A stretch of DNA of 64,000 bases, taken from NCBI RefSeq assembly GCF_020169335.1, contig NZ_JAIEZN010000001.1, positions 1,787,805 to 1,851,804 of the forward strand, written 5' to 3'. Below are positions 34,684 through 44,801 of this stretch, in pieces. The stretch is from Devosia aquimaris (lineage in GTDB: Bacteria; Pseudomonadota; Alphaproteobacteria; Rhizobiales; Devosiaceae). The notes beneath the pieces are model-generated. The model did no database searches. It worked only from the letters and a program-made list of their open reading frames with translations, and was not told the DNA's origin. The translations under genes and the position numbers were made by a program. Positions within the stretch are counted from its first letter, which is position 1; every line of letters starts with the position of its first letter.

Positions 34684-35888
34684 GGCTGCGCTGGCGTAGC
34701 GCCCGCCTCCTTTGGCTGCATCATCTGCAGCGAGGCCCAGATGCACAGCCCGCCCAACAGCGCGGCAAGGGCGGCAAAGAAATAGGCATAGTTGCCGAAC
34801 AGGCCGATCAGCCAGCCAAAGGCGATCAGCGCCACCACCGACATCACCTGCTGCGCCACGGTGAACAGGCTCTGCGTCTCGGCCGCAATGTCCTCGCTCG
34901 TCCAGTTGGCGATGAAATGCACGCAGCCCAGATAGCCAATGGCAAAGGTGATGCCATGGGTGAGCTGCAGCAAGACCAGCACCGGCACCGGCGGCGCAAA
35001 GGCCATGGCCACCCAGCGCAGCACCGACACCACGGCGGACAGCAGGATCATATAGCGCGCCGAGACCCGGCCGCCGAAGCGGCGCCAGATGAACATCATC
35101 GCCGCTTCCGACGCCGAGCCCAAAGCGATCAGGGGACCGATGATGTTCTCCGGAATGCCCTGGGCCTTCCACAGCAGCGCCCCGAAGCCATTGAGGAAAA
35201 TATGGGTGCCGAACACCATGGCAAAGCCCACCAATGGCAGGAAGAACCACGGGCGGACGATGATCTCGAGCAGCTTGCCGGCCGCCGGTTGCACCGCGGC
35301 CACCGTCGGTTGGCCGGGCGGGGCCCGAAAAGCGGGCAGCTGCAGCGACACCGCGGCACGCAGCAGCGCCAGGCCGACGAACAGCGGCACAAAGATCACC
35401 GAGCCATACCAGACCACCAGGAACCCGGTGAGCGCGTTGAACAGCATGTAGCCCACCGTGCCCCAGGCCCGGATGGTGCCGAAATCGCTGCCATTGCGGC
35501 GCGTCATGCGCATGGTGGCGGCATCGAGCACCGGCCCGATGGCGCCGCCGGGCAGACTGCACAGCGTCCAGAACAGCAGGATGCCCCAGAACTCGTTGAC
35601 GAAGAACAGCCCGATCGGGACGATGCCGGCGATCAGTGCACCGATGACAATCACCTGCCGCCAGTCGCTGGCCTTGTCGGCCAGCCGCCCCACGACCAGG
35701 TTGAGCATCAGGATCACCAGCACGGGGACGGCATTGATCAGCCCGATCTGCTCGGTGCTGATGCCCTTTTCGCTCAGCCAGATGGGCAGGAACACCACCG
35801 CGGCGCCCGGCCCCATGAAATAGGTGAAGTAAAAGGCCGTCGTGCGCGCTTCAGGCGTCAGGCGCGCAACTGGCCTTGGCAACGACAT
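34680..35888 (-). CDS. MFS transporter, LacY/HcaT-like (copy 1)
   Basis: A 402-residue permease with about 12 membrane segments. Landmarks are FYFTYFMGPGAAVVFLPIWL at the start, LVVGRLADKASDWRQV (MFS loop 2-3 motif) and RMTRRNGSDFGTIRAWGTVG (a stretch typical of the MFS_1-like nucleoside/phenylpropionate symporters). The substrate is unknown. It resembles the next gene throughout, pointing to tandem duplication. Its stop is coupled to the NlpC/P60-like gene. Confidence 0.88.
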   Translation of the reverse strand: MSLPRPVARLTPEARTTAFYFTYFMGPGAAVVFLPIWLSEKGISTEQIGLINAVPVLVILMLNLVVGRLADKASDWRQVIVIGALIAGIVPIGLFFVNEFWGILLFWTLCSLPGGAIGPVLDAATMRMTRRNGSDFGTIRAWGTVGYMLFNALTGFLVVWYGSVIFVPLFVGLALLRAAVSLQLPAFRAPPGQPTVAAVQPAAGKLLEIIVRPWFFLPLVGFAMVFGTHIFLNGFGALLWKAQGIPENIIGPLIALGSASEAAMMFIWRRFGGRVSARYMILLSAVVSVLRWVAMAFAPPVPVLVLLQLTHGITFAIGYLGCVHFIANWTSEDIAAETQSLFTVAQQVMSVVALIAFGWLIGLFGNYAYFFAALAALLGGLCIWASLQMMQPKEAGATPAQP

Positions 35889-35981
35889 GGAACTACTCGG
35901 GGTTGGAGCCGCCCGGACGGGGCGGCGGTCAATCAGCAATGCGGCAATGCAGGCCTGACGTTATCGCTTTGCCATGGCGCG

Positions 35982-37160
35982 TCAACGGGCATCCTTGGGC
36001 GCACGAATGCGCAGCGACAGGATCACGCAGCCTGCCCCCACCACCGCCAGCACGGAAGACGCGAAATAGGACGCGGCCCCAAAGTGCACCACCAGCAGGC
36101 CAAACACGGTGAGCAGGCCGAACGAACACGCTTGAATAAGCATATTGGCAAAGCCCTGCGCCTCGGCGGCATTGGATTCATCGGTCCAGTTGGCCACGAA
36201 ATGCACCACGCCGAAATAGCCCATGCCGAAGGTGAAGGCATGCAGCAGCTGGGTGAAGAACAACACCGCCACCGGCGGATTGAAGGCCATGACGGTAAAG
36301 CGCACAAACGAGGCGATGCAGGCCGCCAGGATCATGTTGCGCGCCGTCACCCGCGAGCCGAAGCGGCGCCAGGCAAACATCACCACGGCCTCGCCCGTGG
36401 CGGCCACTGCCAGCAGCGGACCGATGAAATAGGCAGGCACACCATTGCGCTCCCACAACAGGGCGCCGAAGCCCCCGATCAGGGCATTGCTGGCGTTGAC
36501 CAGGGCAAAGCCGACCAGCGGCAGCACGAACCACAGCTTGAGCGAATCCTTGAGCCTGGAGGGCACGGCATTGGCCAGCGTCATTTCGGTTTCCGGCGCG
36601 CGGAAACGCGGCAGGATCAGGCTCGCCCCGGCACGCAGCAGCGACATGGCGACGAACAGCGGCACAAAGGCCTGCGAGCCGAACACGCCCAGAAGGACGC
36701 CAATCCCCCCCGCCCCGGCCACATAACCCACCGTGGCCCAGACCCGGATCTGGCCGAAGTCCCCGCCGGTCCGTCGGGTCATGCGCACCGTCGCCGCATC
36801 AATCAGCGGCGGGATGGAGCCATTGCCGAAGGTGCAGAGCGTCCAGACCAGCAGAATGCCCCAGAACTCGCTGACAAAGATCAGCGTGAAGGGAACCACG
36901 GCGCCGTAGAGAGAGATGGCGACGATCACCGTCCGCCAGTCATTGGCCCGGTCAGCCAGCCGCCCCACCAGCATGTTGAGCAGCAGCAGCGCCAGCACCG
37001 GCACCGAATTGACGAGGCCAATCTGGTCGGCAGGAATGCCATGCTCGCTCAACCAGATGCCCAGAAAGACAGAAGCGACGGCGCCGGGCAGATAGACGGT
37101 GAACTGATAGAGCGATGCGCGCAGCTCGGGAGAAGCCAGGCGCAGGGAAACCGGTGGCAT
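35982..37160 (-). CDS. MFS transporter, LacY/HcaT-like (copy 2)
   Basis: A 392-residue permease paralogous to copy 1: YLPGAVASVFLGIWLSEHGI, LVGRLADRANDWRTVIVA, RMTRRTGGDFGQIRVWATVG. It has the same segment layout, and the conserved loops are nearly identical to those of copy 1 while the membrane helices have diverged, so the two may carry different substrates. The gap to copy 1 is 93 bases. GGAG precedes the ATG at 37160. Confidence 0.88.
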   Translation of the reverse strand: MPPVSLRLASPELRASLYQFTVYLPGAVASVFLGIWLSEHGIPADQIGLVNSVPVLALLLLNMLVGRLADRANDWRTVIVAISLYGAVVPFTLIFVSEFWGILLVWTLCTFGNGSIPPLIDAATVRMTRRTGGDFGQIRVWATVGYVAGAGGIGVLLGVFGSQAFVPLFVAMSLLRAGASLILPRFRAPETEMTLANAVPSRLKDSLKLWFVLPLVGFALVNASNALIGGFGALLWERNGVPAYFIGPLLAVAATGEAVVMFAWRRFGSRVTARNMILAACIASFVRFTVMAFNPPVAVLFFTQLLHAFTFGMGYFGVVHFVANWTDESNAAEAQGFANMLIQACSFGLLTVFGLLVVHFGAASYFASSVLAVVGAGCVILSLRIRAPKDAR

Positions 37161-37247
37161 GAATGCTGAACTCCGGGCAAATCACTTGCCCGGAAGCCTT
37201 GGTGACTCCAGTTGCCATGCAACGCAAGGCATATGTGCAACGTTATT

Positions 37248-38315
37248 TCAGGCGCTGGCTGCCAGCCGGGGCCGCAGGGGCTCAAGCGCGGCTTGCAACT
37301 GCCTTGCGCTGGCGGCCCAGGTGAAGCGTTCCCCATGCCGCCGGGCATCCTCGCGGCGCAGGTTGAGGGCCCGGGGCACGGCCAGGTTGAGGTCCATGTC
37401 CAGGGCGCCGGCAGTGGCATCGCTGAGCACGTCGAGCGGCCCGGTCACCGGCAATGCGGCTACGGGCGTGCCTGAGGCCAATGCCTCGGTGATGACATTG
37501 CCGAAGGTGTCGGTGCGGCTGGGGAACACCAGCACGTCGGCGCTGCGATACAGCGCGCCCAGCTCGTCACCATGGCGATAGCCCAGGAACACCGCCTCGG
37601 GATAGAGCCGCTGCAGCCGCGCGCAGTCCGGTCCGTCGCCGACCACGATCTTGCTGCCCGGCACGCGCAGCGCCAGGAAAGCCTCGACATTCTTTTCGGC
37701 AGCGACACGGCCGACATAGAGCAAGTGCGGCCCGGGCAGATCGGCAAAACAGGTCTTTGGGCCGGGATGGAACCGCTCGCCGTCGACGCCACGTGACCAC
37801 AGTTCCAGCCGGCCAAAGCCACGCGCCGTCAGGTCAGCCCGCAGCGACGGGGTCGGCACCAGCGTGCGTGCGGCCGCGCCATGAAACCAGCGCAAATAGC
37901 CATAACTCCACTCCTGCGGCACCGGCACCCGCATGGCGACATATTCGGGGAAGCGGGTGTGGAAGCTGCTGGTAAAGGCAAAGCCGCGATCCAGGCAATA
38001 TTGCCGCGCCAATAGGCCCAGTGGCCCTTCGGTGGCGATATGGATGTGATCGGGGTCTGCCTGGGCAATCAGCCGCCCCACCGACCCCAGGGTCGCGAGG
38101 GAAATGCGCACCTCGGGATAGCTGGGCACCGGCAGGGTCCAGAACGGTTCAGGCGTGAGATAGTGGACATCCAGCCCGTTGCGGCTGAGCTCGCGCCCCA
38201 CGCTCTCGAGCGTCCTAACCACACCGTTGATCTGTGGACGCCATGCATCGGTGACGATGAGTACGCGTCGGCGCGGCGCGACCGAAGCCGCTAGGGCAAT
38301 ATGGCTTGGGGACAC
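37248..38315 (-). CDS. GT-B glycosyltransferase (family 4, mannosyltransferase-like)
   Basis: A 355-residue glycosyltransferase. The N-terminal half has VLIVTDAWRPQINGVVRTLE, HIATEGPLGLLARQYC and TSSFHTRFPEYVA; the C-terminal half has LLYVGRVAAEKNVEAFLAL, KIVVGDGPDCARLQRLYP and the donor motif FPSRTDTFGNVITEALASG. This pattern matches GDP-mannose-dependent alpha-mannosyltransferases/SqdX-like enzymes that act on lipids. The start is GTG at 38315; an ATG 24 bases upstream runs straight into a stop. It lies downstream of an LpxH-like gene, a pairing seen in many proteobacteria. Confidence 0.9.
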   Translation of the reverse strand: MSPSHIALAASVAPRRRVLIVTDAWRPQINGVVRTLESVGRELSRNGLDVHYLTPEPFWTLPVPSYPEVRISLATLGSVGRLIAQADPDHIHIATEGPLGLLARQYCLDRGFAFTSSFHTRFPEYVAMRVPVPQEWSYGYLRWFHGAAARTLVPTPSLRADLTARGFGRLELWSRGVDGERFHPGPKTCFADLPGPHLLYVGRVAAEKNVEAFLALRVPGSKIVVGDGPDCARLQRLYPEAVFLGYRHGDELGALYRSADVLVFPSRTDTFGNVITEALASGTPVAALPVTGPLDVLSDATAGALDMDLNLAVPRALNLRREDARRHGERFTWAASARQLQAALEPLRPRLAASA

Positions 38316-38402
38316 CAGGGCACCACCATAGGTTCACATGCGCACCACTCTGGGCGCGTCGCACGTCGAACCCATGAAGGGCTGATGACCGTTCGTTGAC
38401 GC

Positions 38403-39200
38403 CTAGCTGGCGGCGCGGCGCAGGCGGAACTTGCGCGGCTCACCCGCGGCCATCTCGGTCCACTGGATCAGCTCGAACACGCCCTCGGGCGTTTCCACGA
38501 TGGCCGTGCAGCTTTCCACCCAGTCGCCGGTGTTGATGTAGTGGATGCCCAGCCGGTCGTGCATGGCGGCGAAGTGGATATGGCCGCAGATCACGCCGTC
38601 CACGCCGCTCTCCTTGGCCTCGTGCACCAGGGCTTCCTCGAAGCGACCGATGACCGAGACAGCATTCTTGACCTTCTGCTTGGCCCAGGCACTCAGCGAC
38701 CAATATTGCAGGCCCAGCCGGCGGCGCACCCAGTTGATGGCGATATTGACGCGAAGCGCCGCATTGTAGGCCCAGTCGCCCACATGGGCGAGCCACTTGG
38801 CGTTCATCACCACCACGTCGAACTGGTCACCATGGATGACCAGATAGGTCTTGCCGGTGGCCGTAGTGTGCACGGTGCGGTCGACGAACTCGATCTCGCC
38901 GAAATAGGTGCCCAGATATTCGCGCAGGAACTCGTCGTGATTGCCCGGCAGATAGATGACGCGACTGCCGGCATTGGCCTTGTCCAGCAGCAGCTGGGCC
39001 AGCACGTTGTATTCAGCCGGCCAGTGCCAGGACTTGGCCAGACGCCAACCATCCAGGATGTCGCCCACCAGATAGATCGTCTCGGCATCGTGCGCCCGAA
39101 GGAACTCGATTAGCTGTCCGACGCGAATGGGCTTCATGCCCAGATGCACGTCTGAAATGAACATGGCCCGAACTTGCCGGACCTCGCGGTCATCCGCCAT
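38403..39200 (-). CDS. LpxH-like UDP-2,3-diacylglucosamine diphosphatase family phosphoesterase
   Basis: A 265-residue calcineurin-type metallophosphoesterase with all metal motifs: FISDVHLGM, LVGDILDGW, LPGNHDEF, VIHGDQFD and ICGHIHFAAM. The family includes the lipid A enzyme LpxH and broader LpxH-like proteins; the glycosyltransferase next door suggests a glycolipid substrate. The ATG at 39200 is preceded by AGGAG at slightly long spacing; a TTG three bases upstream is an alternative start. Confidence 0.88.
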   Translation of the reverse strand: MADDREVRQVRAMFISDVHLGMKPIRVGQLIEFLRAHDAETIYLVGDILDGWRLAKSWHWPAEYNVLAQLLLDKANAGSRVIYLPGNHDEFLREYLGTYFGEIEFVDRTVHTTATGKTYLVIHGDQFDVVVMNAKWLAHVGDWAYNAALRVNIAINWVRRRLGLQYWSLSAWAKQKVKNAVSVIGRFEEALVHEAKESGVDGVICGHIHFAAMHDRLGIHYINTGDWVESCTAIVETPEGVFELIQWTEMAAGEPRKFRLRRAAS

Positions 39201-39291
39201 CAAGCAACGACTCCTGCTGCGTGGATGCGGACTTTATCTGCGCTTTCCCCGCGAGGGAACCGGCGCGGCGCAGAAGATGGGGAAAGCTGCG

Positions 39292-40389
39292 CTATTGCGC
39301 AATGCTGCGCTTGAGCGCCACGATTCGGTCATAGCTCTCGGCGACGCGCGCCGCAAAGGCCGGGTCGGCCTTGGATTCGGCCACCAGGATATCGAGGATC
39401 TTCTGTCCCAGCCCGGCGCTGTAGTCCGCCGTATTGGAAAACAGCAGCACATCCACCCCAGCGCGCACCGCCATGGTCACAGTCTGCTTGAGATCGAAAT
39501 GGTCGCGAATGGCGCCCATTTCGAGATCGTCGCTGATCACCACGCCGTCATATTTGAGATCCCCGCGCAACACGCCGTCAATCCACTGCGGCGACAGCGA
39601 CGAGGGCGTCTGCGCTCCGGCATCGGCATATTTGGCATGGTAGAGATGGCCAACCATGACCATGTCCACGTCCCCGGCAGCGATCAGCAGGCGATAGGGC
39701 TCCAGCTCCTCGGGTTTCCAGGTCTCGGTGATATCGACAAAGCCCTCATGGCTGTCTGCCGCAGACGAGCCATGCCCTGGAAAATGCTTGAGGGAGGTGA
39801 GCACGCCCGCCGCATGATGCGCCTTGATGAAGGCCGCATCATAGGCCGCGACCACCGCCGGATCGGCACTGAAAGATCGACCGAACTTGGCAATGATCGG
39901 GTTCTTCGGATTGATGTTGACGTCGGCGACCGGCCCGAAATTGACGGTGAATCCCAGATCGGCAATGGCAGCGGCCATGCGGGCGTAGATTGCCTCGGCC
40001 TGCTGGGGCGAATCATCGGCCGCAATTGCGGCCGCGCTGGGTATTTCGGTGAAGCCAACCGCCTTGGTCAGCCGCTCTACCGCGCCCCCCTCCTGATCGA
40101 GAGTGATAAAGGGCGGCAGCCCGGGCGATGCGGCTCGAAAGGCCTGGTTCATCGCGCGCACAGCCGGCAGGCTCTTGATATTGGTCTTGAGCAGCATGAC
40201 GCCGCCCAAATCGCCCGCCGCAAGAGCGTCGACCAGCGCCTTGACGCTGGCATCACCGGCATCGTCGCCCTGAAAGCCCACCACGATCATCTGGCCCGCC
40301 ATCTGCTCGATCGGCGTGCTTTCCGTGGCGTAAACCGATGTACCAAACAGTATAAGGGCAATAATCGGTCGAATCAGGGTCGAAATCAC
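39292..40389 (-). CDS. Exported GH3 beta-N-acetylhexosaminidase-like glycosidase
   Basis: A 365-residue family 3 glycoside hydrolase. A signal peptide (MISTLIRPIIALILFGTSVYA) sends it to the periplasm or outside. The NagZ-type motif KHFPGHGSSAADSH (residues 201-214) supplies the catalytic His, and ISDDLEMGAI contains the likely nucleophile Asp287. NagZ proper is cytoplasmic, so this exported form may act directly on murein or on chitin-like polymers. The start is GTG at 40389, with AAGAGA upstream. Confidence 0.88.
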   Translation of the reverse strand: MISTLIRPIIALILFGTSVYATESTPIEQMAGQMIVVGFQGDDAGDASVKALVDALAAGDLGGVMLLKTNIKSLPAVRAMNQAFRAASPGLPPFITLDQEGGAVERLTKAVGFTEIPSAAAIAADDSPQQAEAIYARMAAAIADLGFTVNFGPVADVNINPKNPIIAKFGRSFSADPAVVAAYDAAFIKAHHAAGVLTSLKHFPGHGSSAADSHEGFVDITETWKPEELEPYRLLIAAGDVDMVMVGHLYHAKYADAGAQTPSSLSPQWIDGVLRGDLKYDGVVISDDLEMGAIRDHFDLKQTVTMAVRAGVDVLLFSNTADYSAGLGQKILDILVAESKADPAFAARVAESYDRIVALKRSIAQ

Positions 40390-40620
40390 GGGCGGTTCTC
40401 TTTGTGAAGCAGCGGTCGGATGGTGAGGCCAAAGCAGCCTAAATCATGGCATCAAATAAAAAAGTGATTGATTTGCCCCACTTTGGGGCTGAAATCGTTG
40501 CCAATAATGCTACTATATATTTAGGCGACTTGGAGGACGGACCGTTTTTCAACCTTCCGGTTCGTAGTGCCGTTGCCTTTGATCGGGCGGGGATCTTGGG
40601 GTCCCCGCCCGTGACCATTT
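40390..40620. other. 231-bp gap with an AT-rich patch
   Basis: Between the GH3 and GH8 genes, 40440-40530 is clearly richer in A/T than all flanking sequence. A plus-strand reading frame begins ATGGCATCAAATAAAAAAG at 40446 but has no ribosome-binding site and runs into the antisense of GH8, so I do not call it a gene. It may be a remnant of inserted DNA. Confidence 0.4.
40585..40610 (-). terminator. Hairpin after the GH8 gene, no U-run
   Basis: Perfect 9-bp arms GGGCGGGGA (40585-40593) and TCCCCGCCC (40602-40610) lie 10 bases beyond the GH8 stop. A T-tract is missing on both strands, so termination is uncertain. Confidence 0.4.
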
Positions 40621-41862
40621 CTACGGCACTTCCCAACGCCCGTTCATGGCAATCATGGACAGCAGTTTGAGCGTGTTGCCGAAGTAGTCCTCTTGGGAAA
40701 TCGGTGTCTGCACTGTATCGGCCCAGATGGAGTCGAGCCACCTCTGATTGGCTGGATCGACCATCGCCGCCACCCCGAGCGGCGCCACAAAGGCCATGCT
40801 GTTCAAGCCCGGATCCGGCATGGTTGTGCCATCGAGCGCGTAGCCATCAGCAATCTGCGTGGGATCATCGCCCGTGCTGTGGCGCATGAAGGCCGTCAGC
40901 GGCGCCACGGACGCCTGGGCCCGTGCATCACCAAACAGCAGATAGTCCAGTGCCACGCGCCAGGGATAGCGCGCCGCATTCCAGCTGTAGGCCCCGTCGC
41001 CCTCCCCTTCGAGGAACTCGGCCGGCGCAGGGCGCGGCGCGCCATCGAGGTCCATGATGAAATCGGGGACCAGGCCAGTCTGGGGCGCAAAGCCCTGCTG
41101 CACTTCGGCCATCAAACCATAGGTGCGCTCGAGCACATCCGTCCATGCCGCCTCGCCCGTAGCCGTGGCAAAGCTGCGCAGATGCGACAGCATGAAATCG
41201 GACGTGCGCGTGGTGTAGCGATAATAGGTTTCATCCGGATGCACCGCCCAGTCGCCGATGCCCAGGTGCATGGAGACAGGATCGACTTCATAGGCCAGGA
41301 TCGCCGCCATGGTCGCCTCGGCTTTCGCCGCGTAGTCAATGGCGCCATCGCTGCCCCAGACCTTGTCGGCCAGCAGCAGGGCGTAGGCGATGTCGAGATC
41401 GCCATCGGTCGCCGCGTTACTGCCACCAACATCTACGCCCGCATCAATGCAGCCCTCGACCTGGTTCCACGCCATCAAGTCCGGCGAAGACGAGGCTGGA
41501 TGCGCCTGCGCATAGGCCAGCATGGCGTCAAAGTCTGCCCGCGCATCGGCATCGACATCGGCCATCATCACCAGCGCCAGCATGCCATAGCCATGCGCCT
41601 CCGAGACCGTAACCGTGCCCGCCTCGGTGCCGCCAAACACCGGCTTGCCGTCGCCGCCAACATCGACATAGGCCTGGCCCTCGCCGCAGCCATGCTTGAA
41701 ATAGACCGACTTCCACTGCCGATAGAAATCGACCAGCTGCGCCGCCCGCTCCTCAGCAGGCTGGCCGGGCAGGATCGTGCCGCTGACATAGGGGGCGGCC
41801 GCCACGGGCAGACAGGTGCAGGCCAACAGGGCCAGGGCGGGCAATCTCGAGAGCATAGTCAT
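40621..41862 (-). CDS. Exported GH8 glycosidase (cellulase/BcsZ-like)
   Basis: A 413-residue family 8 glycoside hydrolase. It has a signal peptide (MTMLSRLPALALLACTCLPVAA), the catalytic acid in TVSEAHGYGML (Glu88), and ATDGDLDIAYALLLAD (Asp153-157) with the catalytic base region; the long helix set PDETYYRYTTRTSDFMLSHL is typical of the (alpha/alpha)6 barrel. Substrates of the family include cellulose, xylan and chitosan. No cellulose synthase genes are in the window, so it may degrade external beta-glucans or act on a surface polymer made elsewhere. Confidence 0.88.
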   Translation of the reverse strand: MTMLSRLPALALLACTCLPVAAAPYVSGTILPGQPAEERAAQLVDFYRQWKSVYFKHGCGEGQAYVDVGGDGKPVFGGTEAGTVTVSEAHGYGMLALVMMADVDADARADFDAMLAYAQAHPASSSPDLMAWNQVEGCIDAGVDVGGSNAATDGDLDIAYALLLADKVWGSDGAIDYAAKAEATMAAILAYEVDPVSMHLGIGDWAVHPDETYYRYTTRTSDFMLSHLRSFATATGEAAWTDVLERTYGLMAEVQQGFAPQTGLVPDFIMDLDGAPRPAPAEFLEGEGDGAYSWNAARYPWRVALDYLLFGDARAQASVAPLTAFMRHSTGDDPTQIADGYALDGTTMPDPGLNSMAFVAPLGVAAMVDPANQRWLDSIWADTVQTPISQEDYFGNTLKLLSMIAMNGRWEVP

Positions 41863-41964
41863 AGCGTCGTCACGTCCCCTGCATGCGGAACAGCCACAAA
41901 CGCTGTGTGCGAAAATCGGAGGGGCATGGCAAGTCCGCCGGTGTGGAGCGCAACGGCGCCCCCC

Positions 41965-42000
41965 AAAAAACCGCGAGGCCGGACCATGGGCCCGACCTCG
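41965..42000 (-). terminator. Rho-independent terminator of acs
   Basis: Arms 41974-41985 and 41989-42000 pair over 12 bp with two G-U wobbles, followed on the minus strand by CGGTTTTTT. It lies 40 bases after the acs stop. Confidence 0.85.
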
Positions 42001-42039
42001 ACGATACGTATGCAGTGGTCCGACGAACCGGCGTGACCG

Positions 42040-43986
42040 CTAGCGGTTCTGCCGGTTGGCGATCAGATCGTCCACCACGCTGGGATCAGCCAGCGTCGAG
42101 GTGTCGCCCAGCGAGCCGAAGTCGTTTTCGGCCACCTTGCGCAGGATGCGGCGCATGATCTTGCCCGACCGGGTCTTGGGCAGGCCGGGCGCCCACTGGA
42201 TCAGGTCCGGCGAGGCAATCGGGCCGATTTCCTTGCGCACCCAGTTCTTGAGCTCGGTTCGCAGATCATCGCTGCTGGCTTCGCCCGCCATCAGGGTTAC
42301 GTAGCAATAGATGCCCTGCCCCTTGATGTCGTGCGGATAGCCGACGACAGCGGCCTCGGACACCTTTGGATGGGCCACCAGCGCACTCTCCACCTCGGCC
42401 GTGCCGAGACGATGGCCGGAGACATTGAGCACGTCATCGACGCGACCAGTGATCCAGTAGTAGCCATCGTCGTCACGACGGCAGCCGTCACCAGTGAAGT
42501 AATAGCCCTTGTAGGTCTCGAAATAGGTCGAGACGAAGCGTCCATGGTCACCCCAGATGGTGCGCGCCTGGCTGGGCCAGCTGTCGGCGATGGCCAGCAC
42601 GCCCTCGGCCTTGGTGGCCTCCTGCACCTTGCCCTCGGGCGACAGCACCACCGGCTTGATGCCGAAGAAGGGCTTGGTCGCCGAACCCGGCTTGGTCGGG
42701 ATGGCGCCGGGGAACGGCGCGATCATATGGCCGCCCGTCTCGGTCTGCCACCAGGCATCGACAATGCCGCAACGGCCCTTGCCGACCTTGTTGTAGTACC
42801 ACAGCCAGGCTTCCGGATTGATCGGCTCGCCCACCGTGCCGAGCAGGCGCAGGCTGGGCATGTCGTGCTTTTCGACATATTGCGCGCCCGCGCCCATCAG
42901 CGCGCGGATGGCGGTCGGGGCGGTGTGGAAGATGTTGACCTTGTGCTTTTCCACGACCTGCCAGAAGCGGCTGGCGTCGGGATAGCTCGGAATACCCTCG
43001 AACATCACCGTGGTGGCGCCATTGGCCAGCGGGCCATAGACGATATAGCTGTGGCCGGTGACCCAGCCGACGTCGGCCGTGCACCAGAAGATCTCGCCGC
43101 GCTTGTAGTCAAAGCTCAGCTCATGGGTGAGCGAGGTATAGAGCAGATAGCCGCCCGTGGTGTGCAGCACGCCCTTCGGCTTGCCGGTGGAGCCGGAGGT
43201 ATAGAGGATGAACAGCGGGTCTTCCGCGTTCATCGGCTCGGGATCGTTGAACGGCTCGACGCCGGCTGCGGCCTCGTGCCACCAGACGTCGCGACTGCCC
43301 TTCATGGCCACATCGGCGCCGGTGTTGTGCACCACCAGCACCTTGGAGACGCCGGGGCAGTCCTCGAGGGCCTTGTCGACATTCTTCTTGAGCGGCACGG
43401 TCTTGCCACCGCGGCGGCCTTCATCGGCGGTGATCACCACGGCCGAGTCGCAGTCATTGATGCGGCCGGCCAGGGCGTCGGGCGAGAAGCCGCCGAACAC
43501 CACCGAATGCACGGCGCCGATGCGGGCACAGGCCAGCATGGCATAGGCTGCCTGCGGAATCATCGGTAGGTAGATGGTGACGCGGTCGCCCTTGCGCACG
43601 CCCAGCGACTTCAGCACGTTGGCGCAGCGGCAGACCTTTTCGTGCAGCGTGCGGTAGCTGATGTGCTCGGCCGGCGCGTTGGGGTCATCGGGTTCCCAGA
43701 TGATGGCGATATCGTCGCCATGCTCGGCAAGATGGCGGTCAATGCAATTGGCCGCGACGTTGAGCACGCCGTCCTCGAACCATTTGATGGAGACGTCGGG
43801 ATACTGGAAGGTGGTGTTCTTCACCTTCGTGGGAAAGCGCACCCAATCGAGGCGCTTGGCCTGCTCACCCCAGAATCCGTCAGGATCGCTGAGAGATCTG
43901 GCATACATCTGATCATATTGCGCATCGGTCACATGGGTGCGCGCGATCGCAGCCGCACTTGGCTGGAATACAAGCTGTTCGCTCAT
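42040..43986 (-). CDS. acs: Acetyl-CoA synthetase
   Basis: A 648-residue AMP-forming acetate--CoA ligase of normal length. Motifs are [20 protein letters not shown] (P-loop), [38 protein letters not shown] (hinge) and the C-terminal [11 protein letters not shown], whose lysine is the site of regulatory acetylation in homologues. It activates acetate for the TCA cycle and lipid synthesis. GGGAGGATGAT precedes the ATG. It is divergent from a GNAT gene and has its own terminator. Confidence 0.97.
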   Translation of the reverse strand: MSEQLVFQPSAAAIARTHVTDAQYDQMYARSLSDPDGFWGEQAKRLDWVRFPTKVKNTTFQYPDVSIKWFEDGVLNVAANCIDRHLAEHGDDIAIIWEPDDPNAPAEHISYRTLHEKVCRCANVLKSLGVRKGDRVTIYLPMIPQAAYAMLACARIGAVHSVVFGGFSPDALAGRINDCDSAVVITADEGRRGGKTVPLKKNVDKALEDCPGVSKVLVVHNTGADVAMKGSRDVWWHEAAAGVEPFNDPEPMNAEDPLFILYTSGSTGKPKGVLHTTGGYLLYTSLTHELSFDYKRGEIFWCTADVGWVTGHSYIVYGPLANGATTVMFEGIPSYPDASRFWQVVEKHKVNIFHTAPTAIRALMGAGAQYVEKHDMPSLRLLGTVGEPINPEAWLWYYNKVGKGRCGIVDAWWQTETGGHMIAPFPGAIPTKPGSATKPFFGIKPVVLSPEGKVQEATKAEGVLAIADSWPSQARTIWGDHGRFVSTYFETYKGYYFTGDGCRRDDDGYYWITGRVDDVLNVSGHRLGTAEVESALVAHPKVSEAAVVGYPHDIKGQGIYCYVTLMAGEASSDDLRTELKNWVRKEIGPIASPDLIQWAPGLPKTRSGKIMRRILRKVAENDFGSLGDTSTLADPSVVDDLIANRQNR

Positions 43987-44181
43987 ATCATCCTCCCTTA
44001 TCTCTCCCAGCGTCCGTTCTACTGATCCCCCCCGCGCCGGGCAAGGGCCACGCCATGCGACTTATAGGGCAGTCGGGCAAATCCGCCGCCCGATCAGGCC
44101 ATTAACTGCACGCAACAAGGCGCCTTCGGCGACCGGACAAGCAATGCTATGCTCCGACTCAGGACATTCAGGGGACTGGGC

Positions 44182-44793
44182 ATGAGCGAAAGCACGACGG
44201 CGACAGCGACCGAACAAACCGCCCCCGCCAAGGTCCAGACCTATCGCGGCGCGACCTATGCCGATATTCCCAAGGTGCATGCCCGGCTCATGGAGGCCAT
44301 CGAGACCTCCCCGTACTATTTGCCCGAGTTCAAGGCCTATGAGATGGCGCGGCTGACGCCGGACTATCTGGCGGCCCTGGTGGACGCGGACCCCTTCCAT
44401 ATCTTCGTGCTCGAGCGCGACGGCGAAATGGGCGCCTTCATGATGTCCGGGCCGGAATTGGGCACGCTCTGGCTCTACTGGAGCTATGTCCTGCCCGAGT
44501 TCCGCCGCTCGACGCTGGGCCTGTGGGGCATGCGAAGCTTCATCAGCCACTGGGACAATGGGCGCTTCCACAAGATCGCCACCTATACCAAGACCGGCAA
44601 TGACGCCGCCGCCGCGATCATGAACCGCATGGGGTTCACCCACACCGCGACGCTGGAGCAGCATATCTTCGGCGAGGACTACCTGCTCTATGAGCACAAG
44701 CTGACCAAGGTCGAGCCCGGCTATGACCGGGGCACGAGCGGCGGGATTGCCAACAGGCTGCGTCGCCGCGTTCGTCTCGCCCTGGCGCGCTAG
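44182..44793 (+). CDS. GNAT family acetyltransferase (203 aa)
   Basis: A 203-residue protein with an N-acetyltransferase fold: [19 protein letters not shown] (beta strand pair), [22 protein letters not shown] (acetyl-CoA loop, RRSTLG), and [17 protein letters not shown] at the C terminus. The first 25 residues are rich in Thr/Ala and probably disordered. I chose ATG 44182 because CAGGGGAC precedes it. It is head-to-head with acs across 195 bases. Its substrate is unknown; acting on Acs is conceivable but unsupported by sequence. Confidence 0.8.
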   Translation: MSESTTATATEQTAPAKVQTYRGATYADIPKVHARLMEAIETSPYYLPEFKAYEMARLTPDYLAALVDADPFHIFVLERDGEMGAFMMSGPELGTLWLYWSYVLPEFRRSTLGLWGMRSFISHWDNGRFHKIATYTKTGNDAAAAIMNRMGFTHTATLEQHIFGEDYLLYEHKLTKVEPGYDRGTSGGIANRLRRRVRLALAR

Positions 44794-44801
44794 TCCGCGT
44801 C

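Noticed and set aside
40446..40670. Plus-strand small gene starting ATGGCATCAAATAAAAAAG
   Set aside because: No ribosome-binding site, and its 3' third is antisense to the well-supported GH8 gene.
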